In this document: in pieces, positions 9,311 to 17,911 of the stretch
Layout of the letters: the number at the start of each line of letters is the position of its first letter
Position numbering within the stretch: position 1 is the stretch's first letter
Origin: Pelagibacterales bacterium SAG-MED47
GTDB taxonomy: Bacteria; Pseudomonadota; Alphaproteobacteria; Pelagibacterales; Pelagibacteraceae
DNA length: 64,000 nucleotides
Reading direction: 5' to 3'
Assembly (NCBI GenBank): GCA_014653355.1
Contig: JACWEO010000002.1
Location: 1-64,000 of the forward strand
Notes under the pieces: generated by a model
What the model saw: the letters and a program-made list of their open reading frames with translations, nothing else
Database searches by the model: none
Told to the model about the DNA's origin: nothing
Program-made: the position numbers and the translations under genes

Positions 9311-11085
9311 TGAAATATCCAAAAGAATATCTAGATGAAATTAAAACAAGATTAAAAGTTTCAACAGTAGTATCAAAATTTGTAAGTTTAAAAAAAAGAG
9401 GCAAAGAATATGTGGGTCTTTCTCCTTTTAAAAATGAAAAAACTCCATCATTTACAGTTAATGATGAAAAAGAATTTTATCATTGCTTTGCAACCTCTGA
9501 ACACGGAAACATATTTGATTTTGTTATGAAAACTCAAAACCTGAGGTTTGGTGAAGCTGTTAAACATCTAGCTAATTTAGCTGGTATGCAACCATATTTG
9601 TTTTCAAAGTTAGACGAAGAGAGAGAAAAAAGGTGGAAAGAATATTCCTTAATATTTACAAAATATACCGATTTTTATCACGAACAACTTATTAAAAATC
9701 AATCTCTTTTAAATGTGAGAGAATATCTAAAAAAAAGATCTTTGAACAAAGATCAAGTTAAGAAATTTAAAATAGGATACATAGAAAAAAATCCAAGTTT
9801 TTTTGAAATTCTTAAAAAAGAATTTAGTGAAGAGTCTTTACAAGAGACTGGATTATTTTATTTTGATGATAAAAAAAAAATTTTTATCGAAAGATTTAAA
9901 GGTCGTTTAATTTTTCCAATTAATAATATTGCAGGGCAACCTATTGCTTTGGGGGGAAGAATTATCGAAAAAAGCGATTATTTTGCAAAATATATTAATT
10001 CTCCAGAAACTTATTTTTTTAAAAAAGGATCAAACTTATACAATTTGGATTTAGCTAGAAAGTTATCCAATAAATTAGAAAGCATTTTTTTAGTTGAAGG
10101 CTATATGGATGTAATTGGTTTAAGTAAAAATGGAATTGATAATGTGGTAGCAAATTTGGGTACTTCATTGACAGATAAACAAATACTTACATTAAATCAG
10201 TTTTTTGAGGATATAATCATATGTTTTGATGGAGATGAAAGTGGTTATAAAGCTGCCTTAAGAGCTGCTGAAAATTCAATTAAAGATTTGAAACCAGAAA
10301 AACAAATCTCATTTTTATTTTTACCCAATGATGAAGATCCAGATAGTTTTGTAAATAAAAATGGTAAAAATTATTTTATAGATTTTTCAAAACACAGAAA
10401 AATTCCAATACATCAGTTTATTTTCACTCATTATAAAAAACAAACTGAGAACAATCCATCTTCAATGGCTATTTTTGAGAAAAAATTAAGATCTATTGCT
10501 AATGCTATTAAAGATAATTTTATAAAAAAATATGTTTTAGAATACTTCTTAGAAAAAATTTCTGAACTAACTCCTCACACAAGTAAAATTAGAGACAATT
10601 TGTATGTAAAAAAAACTAAAACTTTACAGACAACAAAAAAATATTTCAATGAAAGTAAGTCATTAACAGGTGTGGAGCTTAAAGAATTTTCACTTTTATA
10701 TTTAATAATTAATAATCTCAAATTAATGCAGGAAAATATTCACTTAATCGAGAACATTAAATTGTTCACTGAGGTCAATAAACAGATTTTTGAGAAGATA
10801 ATTTTTAAAATTAAATTAGAAAAAAAGACGAAAATTGATGACTTAGAAATAGATAATCAACTAATTGAAAAGATTATAAAATTTGCTCCTATAAAACATA
10901 TTTTAAAAAATAAGTTGGATAGTAAGAATGATGTAATTGAGTTATTAGAGGATATTAATAGGGATCTTATCAATTATGATTTAGAATTCAGAATTAAGGA
11001 ATTAGAATCAAAATTTTCGAAAGACATGAGCGAAGCAACATTTAATGAGCTTAAAGACTTGAAAAAAAAGCAAAATATCAATTAA
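9310..11085 (+). CDS. dnaG: DNA primase
   Basis: This 591-residue primase makes RNA primers for replication. The N-terminal zinc-ribbon region is recognisable (YVGLSPFKNEKTPSFTV, FYHCFATSEHGNIFDFVM). However, the usual CPFH and CFGC ligands read SPFK and CFAT, so at most one Cys of the Zn site remains. The catalytic Toprim domain follows: FLVEGYMDVIGL (catalytic Glu) and ICFDGDESGYKAA (DxD metal ligands), around residues 262-315. The poorly conserved C-terminal helicase-binding region completes it. It sits between the yqeY-like gene and rpoD, the classical macromolecular-synthesis order. Confidence 0.96.
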   Translation: MKYPKEYLDEIKTRLKVSTVVSKFVSLKKRGKEYVGLSPFKNEKTPSFTVNDEKEFYHCFATSEHGNIFDFVMKTQNLRFGEAVKHLANLAGMQPYLFSKLDEEREKRWKEYSLIFTKYTDFYHEQLIKNQSLLNVREYLKKRSLNKDQVKKFKIGYIEKNPSFFEILKKEFSEESLQETGLFYFDDKKKIFIERFKGRLIFPINNIAGQPIALGGRIIEKSDYFAKYINSPETYFFKKGSNLYNLDLARKLSNKLESIFLVEGYMDVIGLSKNGIDNVVANLGTSLTDKQILTLNQFFEDIIICFDGDESGYKAALRAAENSIKDLKPEKQISFLFLPNDEDPDSFVNKNGKNYFIDFSKHRKIPIHQFIFTHYKKQTENNPSSMAIFEKKLRSIANAIKDNFIKKYVLEYFLEKISELTPHTSKIRDNLYVKKTKTLQTTKKYFNESKSLTGVELKEFSLLYLIINNLKLMQENIHLIENIKLFTEVNKQIFEKIIFKIKLEKKTKIDDLEIDNQLIEKIIKFAPIKHILKNKLDSKNDVIELLEDINRDLINYDLEFRIKELESKFSKDMSEATFNELKDLKKKQNIN

Positions 11086-11152
11086 AACTATCAAATTAAT
11101 AATGGATTTTTACAAATTAAATATTATATAAGACTCTTCAAATTTAATTGCT

Positions 11153-12985
11153 GTGGAAAGAATTATAACAAAATCGTTTGCAAGGTTAATGGGTAGAGGT
11201 ACCCATAGAGGTTTTATTACCTATGAAGAGTTGAATAAGTCTTTAGGTAAAAGAAATCTTTCAGACGAAAATTTAGCTCAAGCTTTTATTCATATACTAG
11301 ATGAAAAGGTTACACTCGTTGAAAAAAAATCTGATTTCAAAGTTTTAAGAAAAAAAGACAATTCATCTAAAGAAGATGGGAAAACTATTGAAAAAAGTGA
11401 TGATCCCATAAGAATGTACTTAAGAGAAATGGGAGGTGTAGAACTTCTTTCAAGAGAAGGTGAAATTGCAATCGCTAAACGAATTGAGGCAGGTAAAGAT
11501 GTAATGTTAATTGCATTGTCACAAAGTCCAATTACAGCTCAACAATTTTTTGATTGGAATTTACAATTACAAAAAGATGAGATTTTAGTTAGGGAAATTA
11601 TTGATATTGATACAAATTATATGGAAGATGAGTCAACAGGTTTAAGTGCTAAACAAAAAAATTCAAGTGAAAATGACAAAGAAAAAGATGAAAATTTAAA
11701 TGATGACAGTGATGAGGAATTCAATCCTACGCTTGCAGCAATGGAGACGGAAATTAAACCTAAAGTTTTAAAAACAATTAGTAATTTAACTAAAGGGTAT
11801 ACTAAATTAATTAAATACCAAAAAGAAAAGCTAGAATGTGTCTTAAATTCTCAAATTTTTTCTGCTTCAAAAGAAAAAAGCTACGAAAAACTTGTAAACG
11901 AAATTTTAGAAAATATTAAATCTCTACAGTTATCACCATCAGTATTAGAGGAATTAGTTCAAAAACACTATATTGAGAATAAAAAAATTATTTCATTAGA
12001 AGGCAATCTTTTAAGACTAGCTATGGATCATAAAATACCAAGAGCAGAATTTATAAAATTTTATATTGGAAATGAAATCAATCCTAATCTTAAAAAATTT
12101 TTAGATACAAGTATAGTATGGAAACAATTTTTTTCAAAAAATAAGGAACAATTTAAAAATATTAGAGAAAGATTAGTTGAAATAAGTCACAAAATTGGAA
12201 TGTCAGTGACTGACTTTAAAAAACTAGTGAGCAGAATTCAAAAAGGAGAAAAAGAGTCCAGAATTGCAAAAAAAGAAATGGTTGAAGCTAATTTGAGATT
12301 AGTTATTTCTATTGCGAAAAAATATACTAATAGAGGACTTCAATTTTTAGATTTAATTCAAGAAGGTAATATAGGATTAATGAAAGCTGTAGATAAATTT
12401 GAATATAGAAGAGGATATAAATTTTCAACATATGCAACTTGGTGGATAAGGCAAGCAATTACTAGATCTATAGCTGATCAAGCAAGAACAATAAGAATTC
12501 CTGTTCATATGATTGAAACAATAAATAAAATTGTTAGAACTCAAAGATTAATTTTGAGCGAGTTTGGAAGAGAGGCTACACCTGAAGAATTATCGCAAAA
12601 ACTTCGAATGCCTTTAGATAAAGTAAGAAAAGTATTAAAAATATCAAAGGAACCAGTCTCGTTAGAGAAACCAGTTGGCGATGAAGAAGATAGTAGTTTA
12701 GGAGACTTTATTGAAGACACAAAAGCATTGGCTCCACTTGAACAAGCAATCAAATCTAACCTTGGAGAGGCTACTACTAAAATATTATCAACTTTAACAC
12801 CTAGAGAAGAGAGAGTTTTAAGAATGAGATTTGGTGTTGGAATGAATACTGATCATACATTAGAAGAAGTAGGTTTACAATTTTCTGTGACAAGGGAAAG
12901 AATAAGACAAATAGAAGCTAAAGCTTTAAGAAAATTAAAACATCCGAGCAGATCAAAACAACTTAAAAGTTTTTTAGAGAGTTAA
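11153..12985 (+). CDS. rpoD: RNA polymerase primary sigma factor (sigma-70)
   Basis: This 610-residue housekeeping sigma factor directs RNA polymerase to promoters. It starts with GTG (11153). A region 1.1-like N-terminus ([11 protein letters not shown]) is followed by region 1.2 ([21 protein letters not shown]) and an acidic non-conserved insert near residues 170-200. Region 2 ([54 protein letters not shown]) binds the -10 element. Region 4 ([27 protein letters not shown]) binds the -35. Length is normal for the alphaproteobacterial protein. It is 67 bases downstream of dnaG and is followed by two tRNA genes. Confidence 0.98.
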   Translation: MERIITKSFARLMGRGTHRGFITYEELNKSLGKRNLSDENLAQAFIHILDEKVTLVEKKSDFKVLRKKDNSSKEDGKTIEKSDDPIRMYLREMGGVELLSREGEIAIAKRIEAGKDVMLIALSQSPITAQQFFDWNLQLQKDEILVREIIDIDTNYMEDESTGLSAKQKNSSENDKEKDENLNDDSDEEFNPTLAAMETEIKPKVLKTISNLTKGYTKLIKYQKEKLECVLNSQIFSASKEKSYEKLVNEILENIKSLQLSPSVLEELVQKHYIENKKIISLEGNLLRLAMDHKIPRAEFIKFYIGNEINPNLKKFLDTSIVWKQFFSKNKEQFKNIRERLVEISHKIGMSVTDFKKLVSRIQKGEKESRIAKKEMVEANLRLVISIAKKYTNRGLQFLDLIQEGNIGLMKAVDKFEYRRGYKFSTYATWWIRQAITRSIADQARTIRIPVHMIETINKIVRTQRLILSEFGREATPEELSQKLRMPLDKVRKVLKISKEPVSLEKPVGDEEDSSLGDFIEDTKALAPLEQAIKSNLGEATTKILSTLTPREERVLRMRFGVGMNTDHTLEEVGLQFSVTRERIRQIEAKALRKLKHPSRSKQLKSFLES

Positions 12986-13009
12986 AGATTAATTATAATT
13001 TGAAAACTT

Positions 13010-13084
13010 GGGCCGTTAGCTCAATAGTAGAGTACTGCATTGACATTGCAGGGGTAGTTGGAGCGTAACCAACACGGCCCACCA
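13010..13084 (+). tRNA. tRNA-Val (anticodon GAC), non-canonical D and T loops
   Basis: A full cloverleaf can be drawn. Acceptor GGGCCGT pairs with ACGGCCC (13074-13080), with A as discriminator and an encoded CCA at 13082-13084. D stem GCTC/GAGT, anticodon stem CTGCA/TGCAG with loop TTGACAT (anticodon GAC at 13042-13044), variable GGGTA, T stem GTTGG/CCAAC. The T loop is AGCGTAA, not TTCRANN, and the D loop AATAGTA lacks the GG pair. All stems are intact, including T33 and A37. It should read GTC and GTT if functional, and it could be a decaying or structurally divergent tRNA. Confidence 0.85.
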
Positions 13085-13142
13085 CATTTTTATCTTTGAT
13101 TGATAAGAAGATTAAAATAATATAGTAGTAATTATATTTTAA

Positions 13143-13219
13143 GGGCCTGTAGCTCAGTTGGTTAGAGCAGTACACTCATAATGTATTGGTCCCAGGTTCG
13201 AGTCCTGGCGGGCCCACCA
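13143..13219 (+). tRNA. tRNA with CAT anticodon (probably Ile2, otherwise elongator Met)
   Basis: The cloverleaf is canonical. Acceptor GGGCCTG pairs with CGGGCCC (one T-G wobble), with A discriminator and encoded CCA at 13217-13219. D arm GCTC...GAGC has GTTGGTTA in the loop. Anticodon stem GTACA/TGTAT (one A-T-rich stem with a mismatch-tolerant base) holds loop CTCATAA. Variable TGGTC, T stem CCAGG/CCTGG, T loop TTCGAGT. A CAT anticodon with CTCATAA and this acceptor resembles the lysidine-modified isoleucine tRNA reading ATA, but elongator Met is not excluded. Acceptor and pairing rule out a typical initiator tRNA, which lacks the first pair. Confidence 0.93.
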
Positions 13220-13232
13220 TGTCAAAATCTGA

Positions 13233-13823
13233 TTAACTTTTAATGAATTTTTCGAGAGTTAAAAAAAGGAAGTCTATATTCCCATTATTAGAATTTAATA
13301 TTGAGGAAAATTCCTCTTTTTGTGTCCTTGCTAAGCTTAAACCTTCTATAATCAAATCTCTAATAAGTGGTTCATCTTTTTTTTTGGTGTAAATTCTCCA
13401 ATCGATTTTAACTTCAGGCCTTTCATTGGTTCCTTTTAGCAAAGAATTAACAATGGTATAATTCTCATTCAAAACTTTTTTCCCATATACATCAATTTCT
13501 GGATTAGTATATTCAGCTAGTCTACTTGAGAAACTTTTTAAAAAGTACTCTTTAAATAACTTAGAATATTTTTGTTTTTGTTCTTTATCTAAATTTTTTC
13601 TTGTTGGTCCAAGTGTATACAAACCAATTCCATTTATATCGACTGTTTCTAATGCAATTTTTTTTAATTTTGTTATTTTATTTTCTTTAGAGATTTCTTC
13701 AGATAAAATTTTCGAAGCTCTATTTACAGTAGATTGTACAAATATTTCAGGTTCAATTGAATAAAGACTATTTATACTTACAAAGTAAATTAGAAAAATA
13801 AATAAATACTTCTTTATTCTCAT
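13233..13823 (-). CDS. mlaC: MlaC/Ttg2D-family periplasmic phospholipid-binding protein
   Basis: This 196-residue protein has a signal peptide (MRIKKYLFIFLIYFVSINSLYS) and the MlaC fold signature: IALETVDINGIGLYTLG, then LDKEQKQKYSKLFKEYFLKSFSSRLAEY, then VKIDWRIYTKKKDEPLIRDLIIEGLSLA. MlaC ferries phospholipids across the periplasm between the outer-membrane MlaA complex and the inner-membrane MlaFEDB transporter, maintaining outer-membrane lipid asymmetry. It lies 16 bases downstream of mlaA on the same strand, so the pair forms an operon. The MlaFED transporter genes are not in this window. Confidence 0.88.
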   Translation of the reverse strand: MRIKKYLFIFLIYFVSINSLYSIEPEIFVQSTVNRASKILSEEISKENKITKLKKIALETVDINGIGLYTLGPTRKNLDKEQKQKYSKLFKEYFLKSFSSRLAEYTNPEIDVYGKKVLNENYTIVNSLLKGTNERPEVKIDWRIYTKKKDEPLIRDLIIEGLSLARTQKEEFSSILNSNNGNIDFLFLTLEKFIKS

Positions 13824-13839
13824 AAGTTTTGATTAGAAA

Positions 13840-14628
13840 TTAATTACTTTCTACTTCTTCCCAATCACTATCGTTTTGAGTATCTGTAATTTTCTTTGTA
13901 TTTGCAATTTTTTGTTGTCTATCTTGTAAGTAAAGGCTTTTTACTGAAGCATAAAAGTCTAATGAATTTTCTTGAAGATTTTCAATTGAGTCATAATTTT
14001 TTGCTCTAAAGTCTACCCCTCCAGTTACTTTTGAACTGTAATAATCTATATCAGTAAAGTAATGAGTATCGTTTTTCACAGTAACATTATACCAAGCATC
14101 ACCTCCTATAAAATTTGTAACTGACGCAACTGTATCTCTAGCTGTGCTTGGACCTAAAATTGGTAAGACCACGTAACATCCTGGTCCTACACCAGCTTTA
14201 GCTAATGACTGACCGTAATCCTCTTTTTCATAATCTGGCATTCCAATATGCTGGGCAACATCGACTATACCTAGAATACCAACAGTTGTGTTAACCGCAA
14301 ATCTACCAATGTTTATTCCTGCTGATTTAAAATCACCTTGAAGCAAATTATTAGGTATGGTTACTAAATTTGATAAATTATCTAATGAGTTACTTACACC
14401 ACTTTTGACTGGTGAAGGAAATTTTTTGTAAACACTTGCTACAGGTTTAAAAATAATTCCATCTAAAGCTTGATTAAAAGCAAATGTAGCTCTATTTAAT
14501 TTTTCAAAACAATCTTTAACTTCTGCTGGATTATTCTTTTTCAATAAAAGATCACCATCAGAAGATGCATTTACATTTAGAGTTAGCGCAAGGGTTGTAA
14601 TTATAATTATTACAATTTTTTTAATCAT
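13840..14628 (-). CDS. mlaA: MlaA/VacJ-family outer-membrane lipid-asymmetry protein
   Basis: This 262-residue protein shows MlaA features. EKLNRATFAFNQALDGIIFKPVASVYKK is followed by SNSLDNLSNLVTIPNNLLQGDFKSAG and the signature DYGQSLAKAGVGPGCYVVLPILGPSTARDT. MlaA forms a ring in the outer membrane that removes mislocalised phospholipids. The N-terminal hydrophobic segment, about residues 3-21, ends in NASSDG. It has no lipobox cysteine, so unlike E. coli VacJ it is probably a plain secreted protein. mlaC follows at once. The upstream 52-base gap faces the amidase gene and must hold divergent promoters. Confidence 0.92.
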   Translation of the reverse strand: MIKKIVIIIITTLALTLNVNASSDGDLLLKKNNPAEVKDCFEKLNRATFAFNQALDGIIFKPVASVYKKFPSPVKSGVSNSLDNLSNLVTIPNNLLQGDFKSAGINIGRFAVNTTVGILGIVDVAQHIGMPDYEKEDYGQSLAKAGVGPGCYVVLPILGPSTARDTVASVTNFIGGDAWYNVTVKNDTHYFTDIDYYSSKVTGGVDFRAKNYDSIENLQENSLDFYASVKSLYLQDRQQKIANTKKITDTQNDSDWEEVESN

Positions 14629-14680
14629 AGTAGCTCTTATATTATATAAAAATTTAAAGTAAATTAACTATTTATTTAAA

Positions 14681-15421
14681 ATGAGCTTAAAAAAGGGCCT
14701 AAATTTGACCAATTATTACTCGATTAATTTCGACATACCAAAACGAAATAAAAAATTAATCAAATTCATTATCATTCATTATACTGGTATGAAAGATGAG
14801 GTTAAAGCAATCAAAAGGTTACGTGATTATAAATCAAAAGTGAGTGCTCATTATTTTATTAAAAATAGTGGTGAGATAATAAATTTAGTACCTGATTTAT
14901 ATCAAGCTTGGCATGCAGGAAAATCAAATTGGAAAAAAGTCACATCTATAAATAAATATTCAATTGGGATTGAAATAAATAATCCAGGCCATTCTTATGG
15001 GTATAAAAAATTTTCTTATAAGCAGATTAGCTCACTAATGAAACTTTTAAGATATTTAATAAAAAAATATAATATAAAAAAACAAAATATTTTAGGTCAT
15101 TCAGATATATCTCCAGATCGTAAAAAGGATCCTGGGGAAAAATTTCCATGGAAAATACTGGGAAAGAAAAAGCTGTGTATTTGGCATAATTTAAACCAAA
15201 AAAAAATAAAAAAATATAGAAATTTTAAATTAGAAAATTATGAAAAAAAAATATTCTTTAATAATTTATATAAAATTGGATATTGTAAAATATCTACAAT
15301 TAATCATTTAAATAGTGAAACAATTTTAGTAAAGGCTTTTCAAAGAAAATTTAGACAAGATCTGATAAATGGTAAAATTGATCAAGAATGCCTTTTAATA
15401 AGTAAAAATCTTATAAAATAG
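14681..15421 (+). CDS. N-acetylmuramoyl-L-alanine amidase (amidase_2 family)
   Basis: This 246-residue protein belongs to the zinc amidase_2 (PGRP-like) family that cuts between MurNAc and L-Ala. Zinc ligands are visible: H33 in FIIIHYTGM and a His near residue 147 in LGHSDISPDRKKDPGEKFPW, with the conserved Lys/Asp following. HYFIKNSGEIINLVPD and AWHAGKSNWKK complete the site. The C-terminal 60 residues look like a degenerate peptidoglycan-binding helix bundle. No signal peptide is evident, which fits the cytoplasmic AmpD/AmiD recycling type better than a secreted hydrolase. AmiD-like is the best comparison, but the exact symbol is uncertain. Confidence 0.88.
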   Translation: MSLKKGLNLTNYYSINFDIPKRNKKLIKFIIIHYTGMKDEVKAIKRLRDYKSKVSAHYFIKNSGEIINLVPDLYQAWHAGKSNWKKVTSINKYSIGIEINNPGHSYGYKKFSYKQISSLMKLLRYLIKKYNIKKQNILGHSDISPDRKKDPGEKFPWKILGKKKLCIWHNLNQKKIKKYRNFKLENYEKKIFFNNLYKIGYCKISTINHLNSETILVKAFQRKFRQDLINGKIDQECLLISKNLIK

Positions 15422-15433
15422 GTATAATAAGCC

Positions 15434-15461
15434 TTGAAATTTATTTTTTAAATTATAAATT
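15434..15461 (+). promoter_or_regulatory. Putative promoter of rnpB
   Basis: TTGAAA (15434-15439) is followed after 16 bases by TAAATT (15456-15461), placing a start near 15468 where the RNA's 5' stem begins. The boxes are AT-rich in an AT-rich background, so this rests mostly on position. Confidence 0.45.
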
Positions 15462-15467
15462 GTTACT

Positions 15468-15821
15468 GCCAGATGAACGACTTATCGCTTTAATATTTTT
15501 AAAGAGGAAAGTCCGGACTCTACAAGGATACAGTGCCAGTTAACACCTGGCAGGGGCAACCCTAGGGATAGTGCCACAGAAAATAAACCGCCATAACATG
15601 GCAAGGGTGAAAAGGTGTGGTAAGAGCACACCGGTTCTATTGGTAACAATGAACGCTGGAAAACCCCACTGGGAGCAAGACTAAGTAGAGATGACATTGT
15701 GTTAAAACTAAAAGCCATCCTTGGCTAGTCATCAGGGTTAGTTGCTTGAGCTTAAAAGTGATTTTAAGCCTAGACAAATGATAAGTTTAAATGACAGAAC
15801 CCGGCTTATAGTTCATCTGGC
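15468..15821 (+). ncRNA. rnpB: RNase P RNA (bacterial type A)
   Basis: This is the catalytic RNA that trims tRNA 5' leaders. The 5' end GCCAGATGAAC (15468-15478) pairs with the 3' end GTTCATCTGGC (15811-15821) to form P1. The universally conserved core GAGGAAAGTCCGGACTC lies at about 15502-15518. The 3' core ACAGAACCCGGCTTATAG lies just before the closing strand. GGGCAACCC and GGTAAGAGCACACCG are further recognisable conserved segments. Length, about 354 nt, is normal. A protein-like frame on the opposite strand here is a shadow. A bulged AAATCTCCT/AGGATTT hairpin at about 15822-15848 may help termination, but it lacks a T tract. Confidence 0.96.
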
Positions 15822-15849
15822 AAATCTCCTTGATTTGTAGGATTTAGAT

Positions 15850-15867
15850 GTTCATGTTTTGATTCAC
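15850..15867 (+). repeat. Copy 1 of a shared 18-base motif GTTCAnnTTTTGATTCAC
   Basis: GTTCATGTTTTGATTCAC lies between rnpB and the mraZ promoter. A copy differing at two positions lies on the minus strand at 57282-57299, in the umuD upstream region. The start resembles the LexA-type box at 57201-57215 with one extra base. Function unknown. Confidence 0.4.
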
Positions 15868-15909
15868 TTTAGGCTGAATATATTCCAATAAAACCTTAAA
15901 TTGAAAGTA

Positions 15910-15938
15910 TTGACACTATCATAAAAAACCCATAATAT
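15910..15938 (+). promoter_or_regulatory. Promoter of the mraZ-dcw operon
   Basis: TTGACA (15910-15915), a perfect -35 box, is followed after 17 bases by TAATAT (15933-15938). The first two MraZ boxes cover the -10, as expected for a repressed promoter. The spacing and the perfect -35 make this the best promoter in the window. Confidence 0.8.
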
Positions 15939-15960
15939 CCCATATATTCCCAAATATGGG
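15929..15960 (-). promoter_or_regulatory. MraZ operator (three TGGG direct repeats, 10-bp period)
   Basis: On the minus strand three TGGG units appear as CCCA on the plus strand at 15929-15932, 15939-15942 and 15949-15952, exactly ten bases apart. MraZ is known to bind TGGGN repeats separated by five bases upstream of its own gene. A fourth TGGG on the plus strand at 15957-15960 makes the last unit palindromic (CCCAAATATGGG). The array overlaps the mraZ -10, implying autorepression of the whole cell-division operon. Confidence 0.88.
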
Positions 15961-15979
15961 TTAATAAAAATTATGAATT

Positions 15980-16435
15980 ATGTTTTTATCGACTTTCGAA
16001 AACAAATTGGACAAGAAAGGAAGGGTATCAGTGCCTGCAAGTTTTAGGTCTTATTTATCTAATCTTGGTTACAATGGAGTTGTATGTTATCCATCTTTTA
16101 ATAATCAATCAATAGAGGCATGGCCACAAGATAGATTAGAAAAAATTTCAAATGCAATAGATTCCTTGAGTCCCTTCGAAGAGAAAAGAGATTTTTTTGC
16201 AACATCAATATTATCTGAAAGTGAAAATTTTCAATTTGATAGTGAAGGAAGAATCTCACTTACTCAAAAATTACTAAAACATACAAAAATTAAAAATAAA
16301 ATTTTATTTGTTGGCCAGGGCAAAACTTTCCAAATATGGGAACCAACAATTTTTGAAAAATTTAGGGTTAACGCGAGGAAAAAAGCAAATATGAATCGTG
16401 CAAGTCTTAAGTGGGAGCTTCAATTAAATAAATAA
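15980..16435 (+). CDS. mraZ: Transcriptional regulator MraZ
   Basis: This 151-residue protein is built of two SpoVT/AbrB-like halves. The first is FLSTFENKLDKKGRVSVPASFRSYL; the second is FQFDSEGRISLTQKLLKHTKI. MraZ forms a ring-shaped oligomer and binds repeated TGGG units upstream of the division operon. The matching array lies 20-51 bases before this start. Length is standard. Its gene heads the co-directional run that continues to ligA, and ftsZ follows 15 bases later. Confidence 0.96.
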   Translation: MFLSTFENKLDKKGRVSVPASFRSYLSNLGYNGVVCYPSFNNQSIEAWPQDRLEKISNAIDSLSPFEEKRDFFATSILSESENFQFDSEGRISLTQKLLKHTKIKNKILFVGQGKTFQIWEPTIFEKFRVNARKKANMNRASLKWELQLNK

Positions 16436-16450
16436 AAAGGGGATGATAAG

Positions 16451-17911
16451 ATGACAATTAACTTTAAAACACCAGAAATAAAAGAGTTACAACCAAGACT
16501 TTTAGTAATGGGTATTGGGGGAGCAGGTGGAAATGCTATTAATGAAATGATCGATAATGGAATGCAAGGTGTTGAGTTTATAGCTGTTAATACTGATGCG
16601 CAGGATTTGAAACATAGTAAAGCAAAATCAAAAATTCAAATTGGTTTGAATTTGACCAAAGGTTTAGGAGCAGGAGCTAAGCTTGATATTGGTCAGGCTG
16701 CAGCGGATGAGTCTTTAAATGATATTGTAAATATATTGCAGGGTGCAAACATGGTTTTTATTGCAGCAGGAATGGGTGGTGGAACTGGAACTGGAGCAGC
16801 TCATGTAATTGCTAGAGCCGCAAAAGAATTGAATATTTTAACTGTTGGAGTTGTTACACTTCCTTTTCTATACGAAGGGCCATCTAGAATGAGAAGAGCT
16901 CAAATTGGTCTTGAAGAATTAAGAAAACATGTTGATACAATCATAGTAATTCCAAATCAAAATTTGTTTAAAATTGCAAACGAACAAACTACATTTGAAG
17001 AGTCTTTTAATCTTTCAAATAATGTTTTAATGCATGGAGTTCAAAGTGTAACAGATCTAATGGTTAGACCGGGAATAATCAACTTGGATTTTGCTGATGT
17101 AGAAACTGTTATGGCTTCAATGGGTAAAGCTATGATGGGTACTGGAGAAGCAGAAGGTGATGGCAGAGCGATGCAAGCAACTGAAATGGCAATTAGCAAC
17201 CCACTAATAGATGACTACACATTAAAGGGAGCAAAGGGATTATTAGTAAATATTACAGGTGGTAAAGACTTAAAATTATTTGAGGTTGATGAAGTGGTAA
17301 ATAAAATAAGATCAGAAGTGGAAGCTGATGCAGAAGTTATTATAGGTGCTATTACAGACTCATCACTTGAGGGAAAAATAAGAGTATCAATTGTTGCTAC
17401 CTCTTTAGACAATCAACAACCAGAATCTAAATCAGTTGTTAACATGGTACATAGAATACAAAATCGAAATACTGGGTATTCTGATTTTTCATCAAATACA
17501 ACATCTGCTTCTTTTGCATTTTCAAACAATATTTCCAACCCTGTGTCTCATGGGGCAAATGCTTTAAAACTTGAAAATGAGATCGTTTCTGAAAATTTTA
17601 ATGAAAGTGTTGATGAAGCAAATAACCAGTATCATGAAGAATTATTAAAAAACCAAGAAGCAAAAAATGTTGTCGAAAATACATCTCATGAAAATGAAAT
17701 GTCTTTTTCAGAAGAAGCAATCACTTCATCTGAGCAAGATCAAGAAATTTCAAATGATTTAAAAGAATTTGGTGTTGATACTAACGAACCAGATTTATTT
17801 AGTTCTGAAACCCAAGAACCTAGTTCAGAAGATTTATTAGGGTCATCAAATCATGAAAGTGAAGATGATGATCTTGAAATACCAGCATTTTTAAGAAGAC
17901 AAAAAAATTAA
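16451..17911 (+). CDS. ftsZ: Cell-division GTPase FtsZ
   Basis: This 486-residue tubulin homologue polymerises into the division ring. The GTP-binding tubulin signature GGGTGTG is at about residues 109-115. GIGGAGGNAINEMI lies near the start, and catalytic-loop residues (NLDFADVETVM) are present. A variable acidic linker follows residue 320. The C-terminal peptide DLEIPAFLRRQ is the classical docking site for FtsA and other ring anchors. A clear Shine-Dalgarno (AAGGGG) precedes the ATG. Its position is unusual: it lies between mraZ and rsmH, not after ftsQ/ftsA at the far end of the cluster. Confidence 0.98.
   Translation: MTINFKTPEIKELQPRLLVMGIGGAGGNAINEMIDNGMQGVEFIAVNTDAQDLKHSKAKSKIQIGLNLTKGLGAGAKLDIGQAAADESLNDIVNILQGANMVFIAAGMGGGTGTGAAHVIARAAKELNILTVGVVTLPFLYEGPSRMRRAQIGLEELRKHVDTIIVIPNQNLFKIANEQTTFEESFNLSNNVLMHGVQSVTDLMVRPGIINLDFADVETVMASMGKAMMGTGEAEGDGRAMQATEMAISNPLIDDYTLKGAKGLLVNITGGKDLKLFEVDEVVNKIRSEVEADAEVIIGAITDSSLEGKIRVSIVATSLDNQQPESKSVVNMVHRIQNRNTGYSDFSSNTTSASFAFSNNISNPVSHGANALKLENEIVSENFNESVDEANNQYHEELLKNQEAKNVVENTSHENEMSFSEEAITSSEQDQEISNDLKEFGVDTNEPDLFSSETQEPSSEDLLGSSNHESEDDDLEIPAFLRRQKN

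Noticed and set aside
12993-13175. 60-residue ORF opposite the tRNA genes
   Set aside because: Overlaps tRNA-Val in the other direction; composition reflects tRNA sequence.
15482-15718. 78-residue ORF opposite rnpB
   Set aside because: The sequence is explained fully by the conserved RNase P RNA core.
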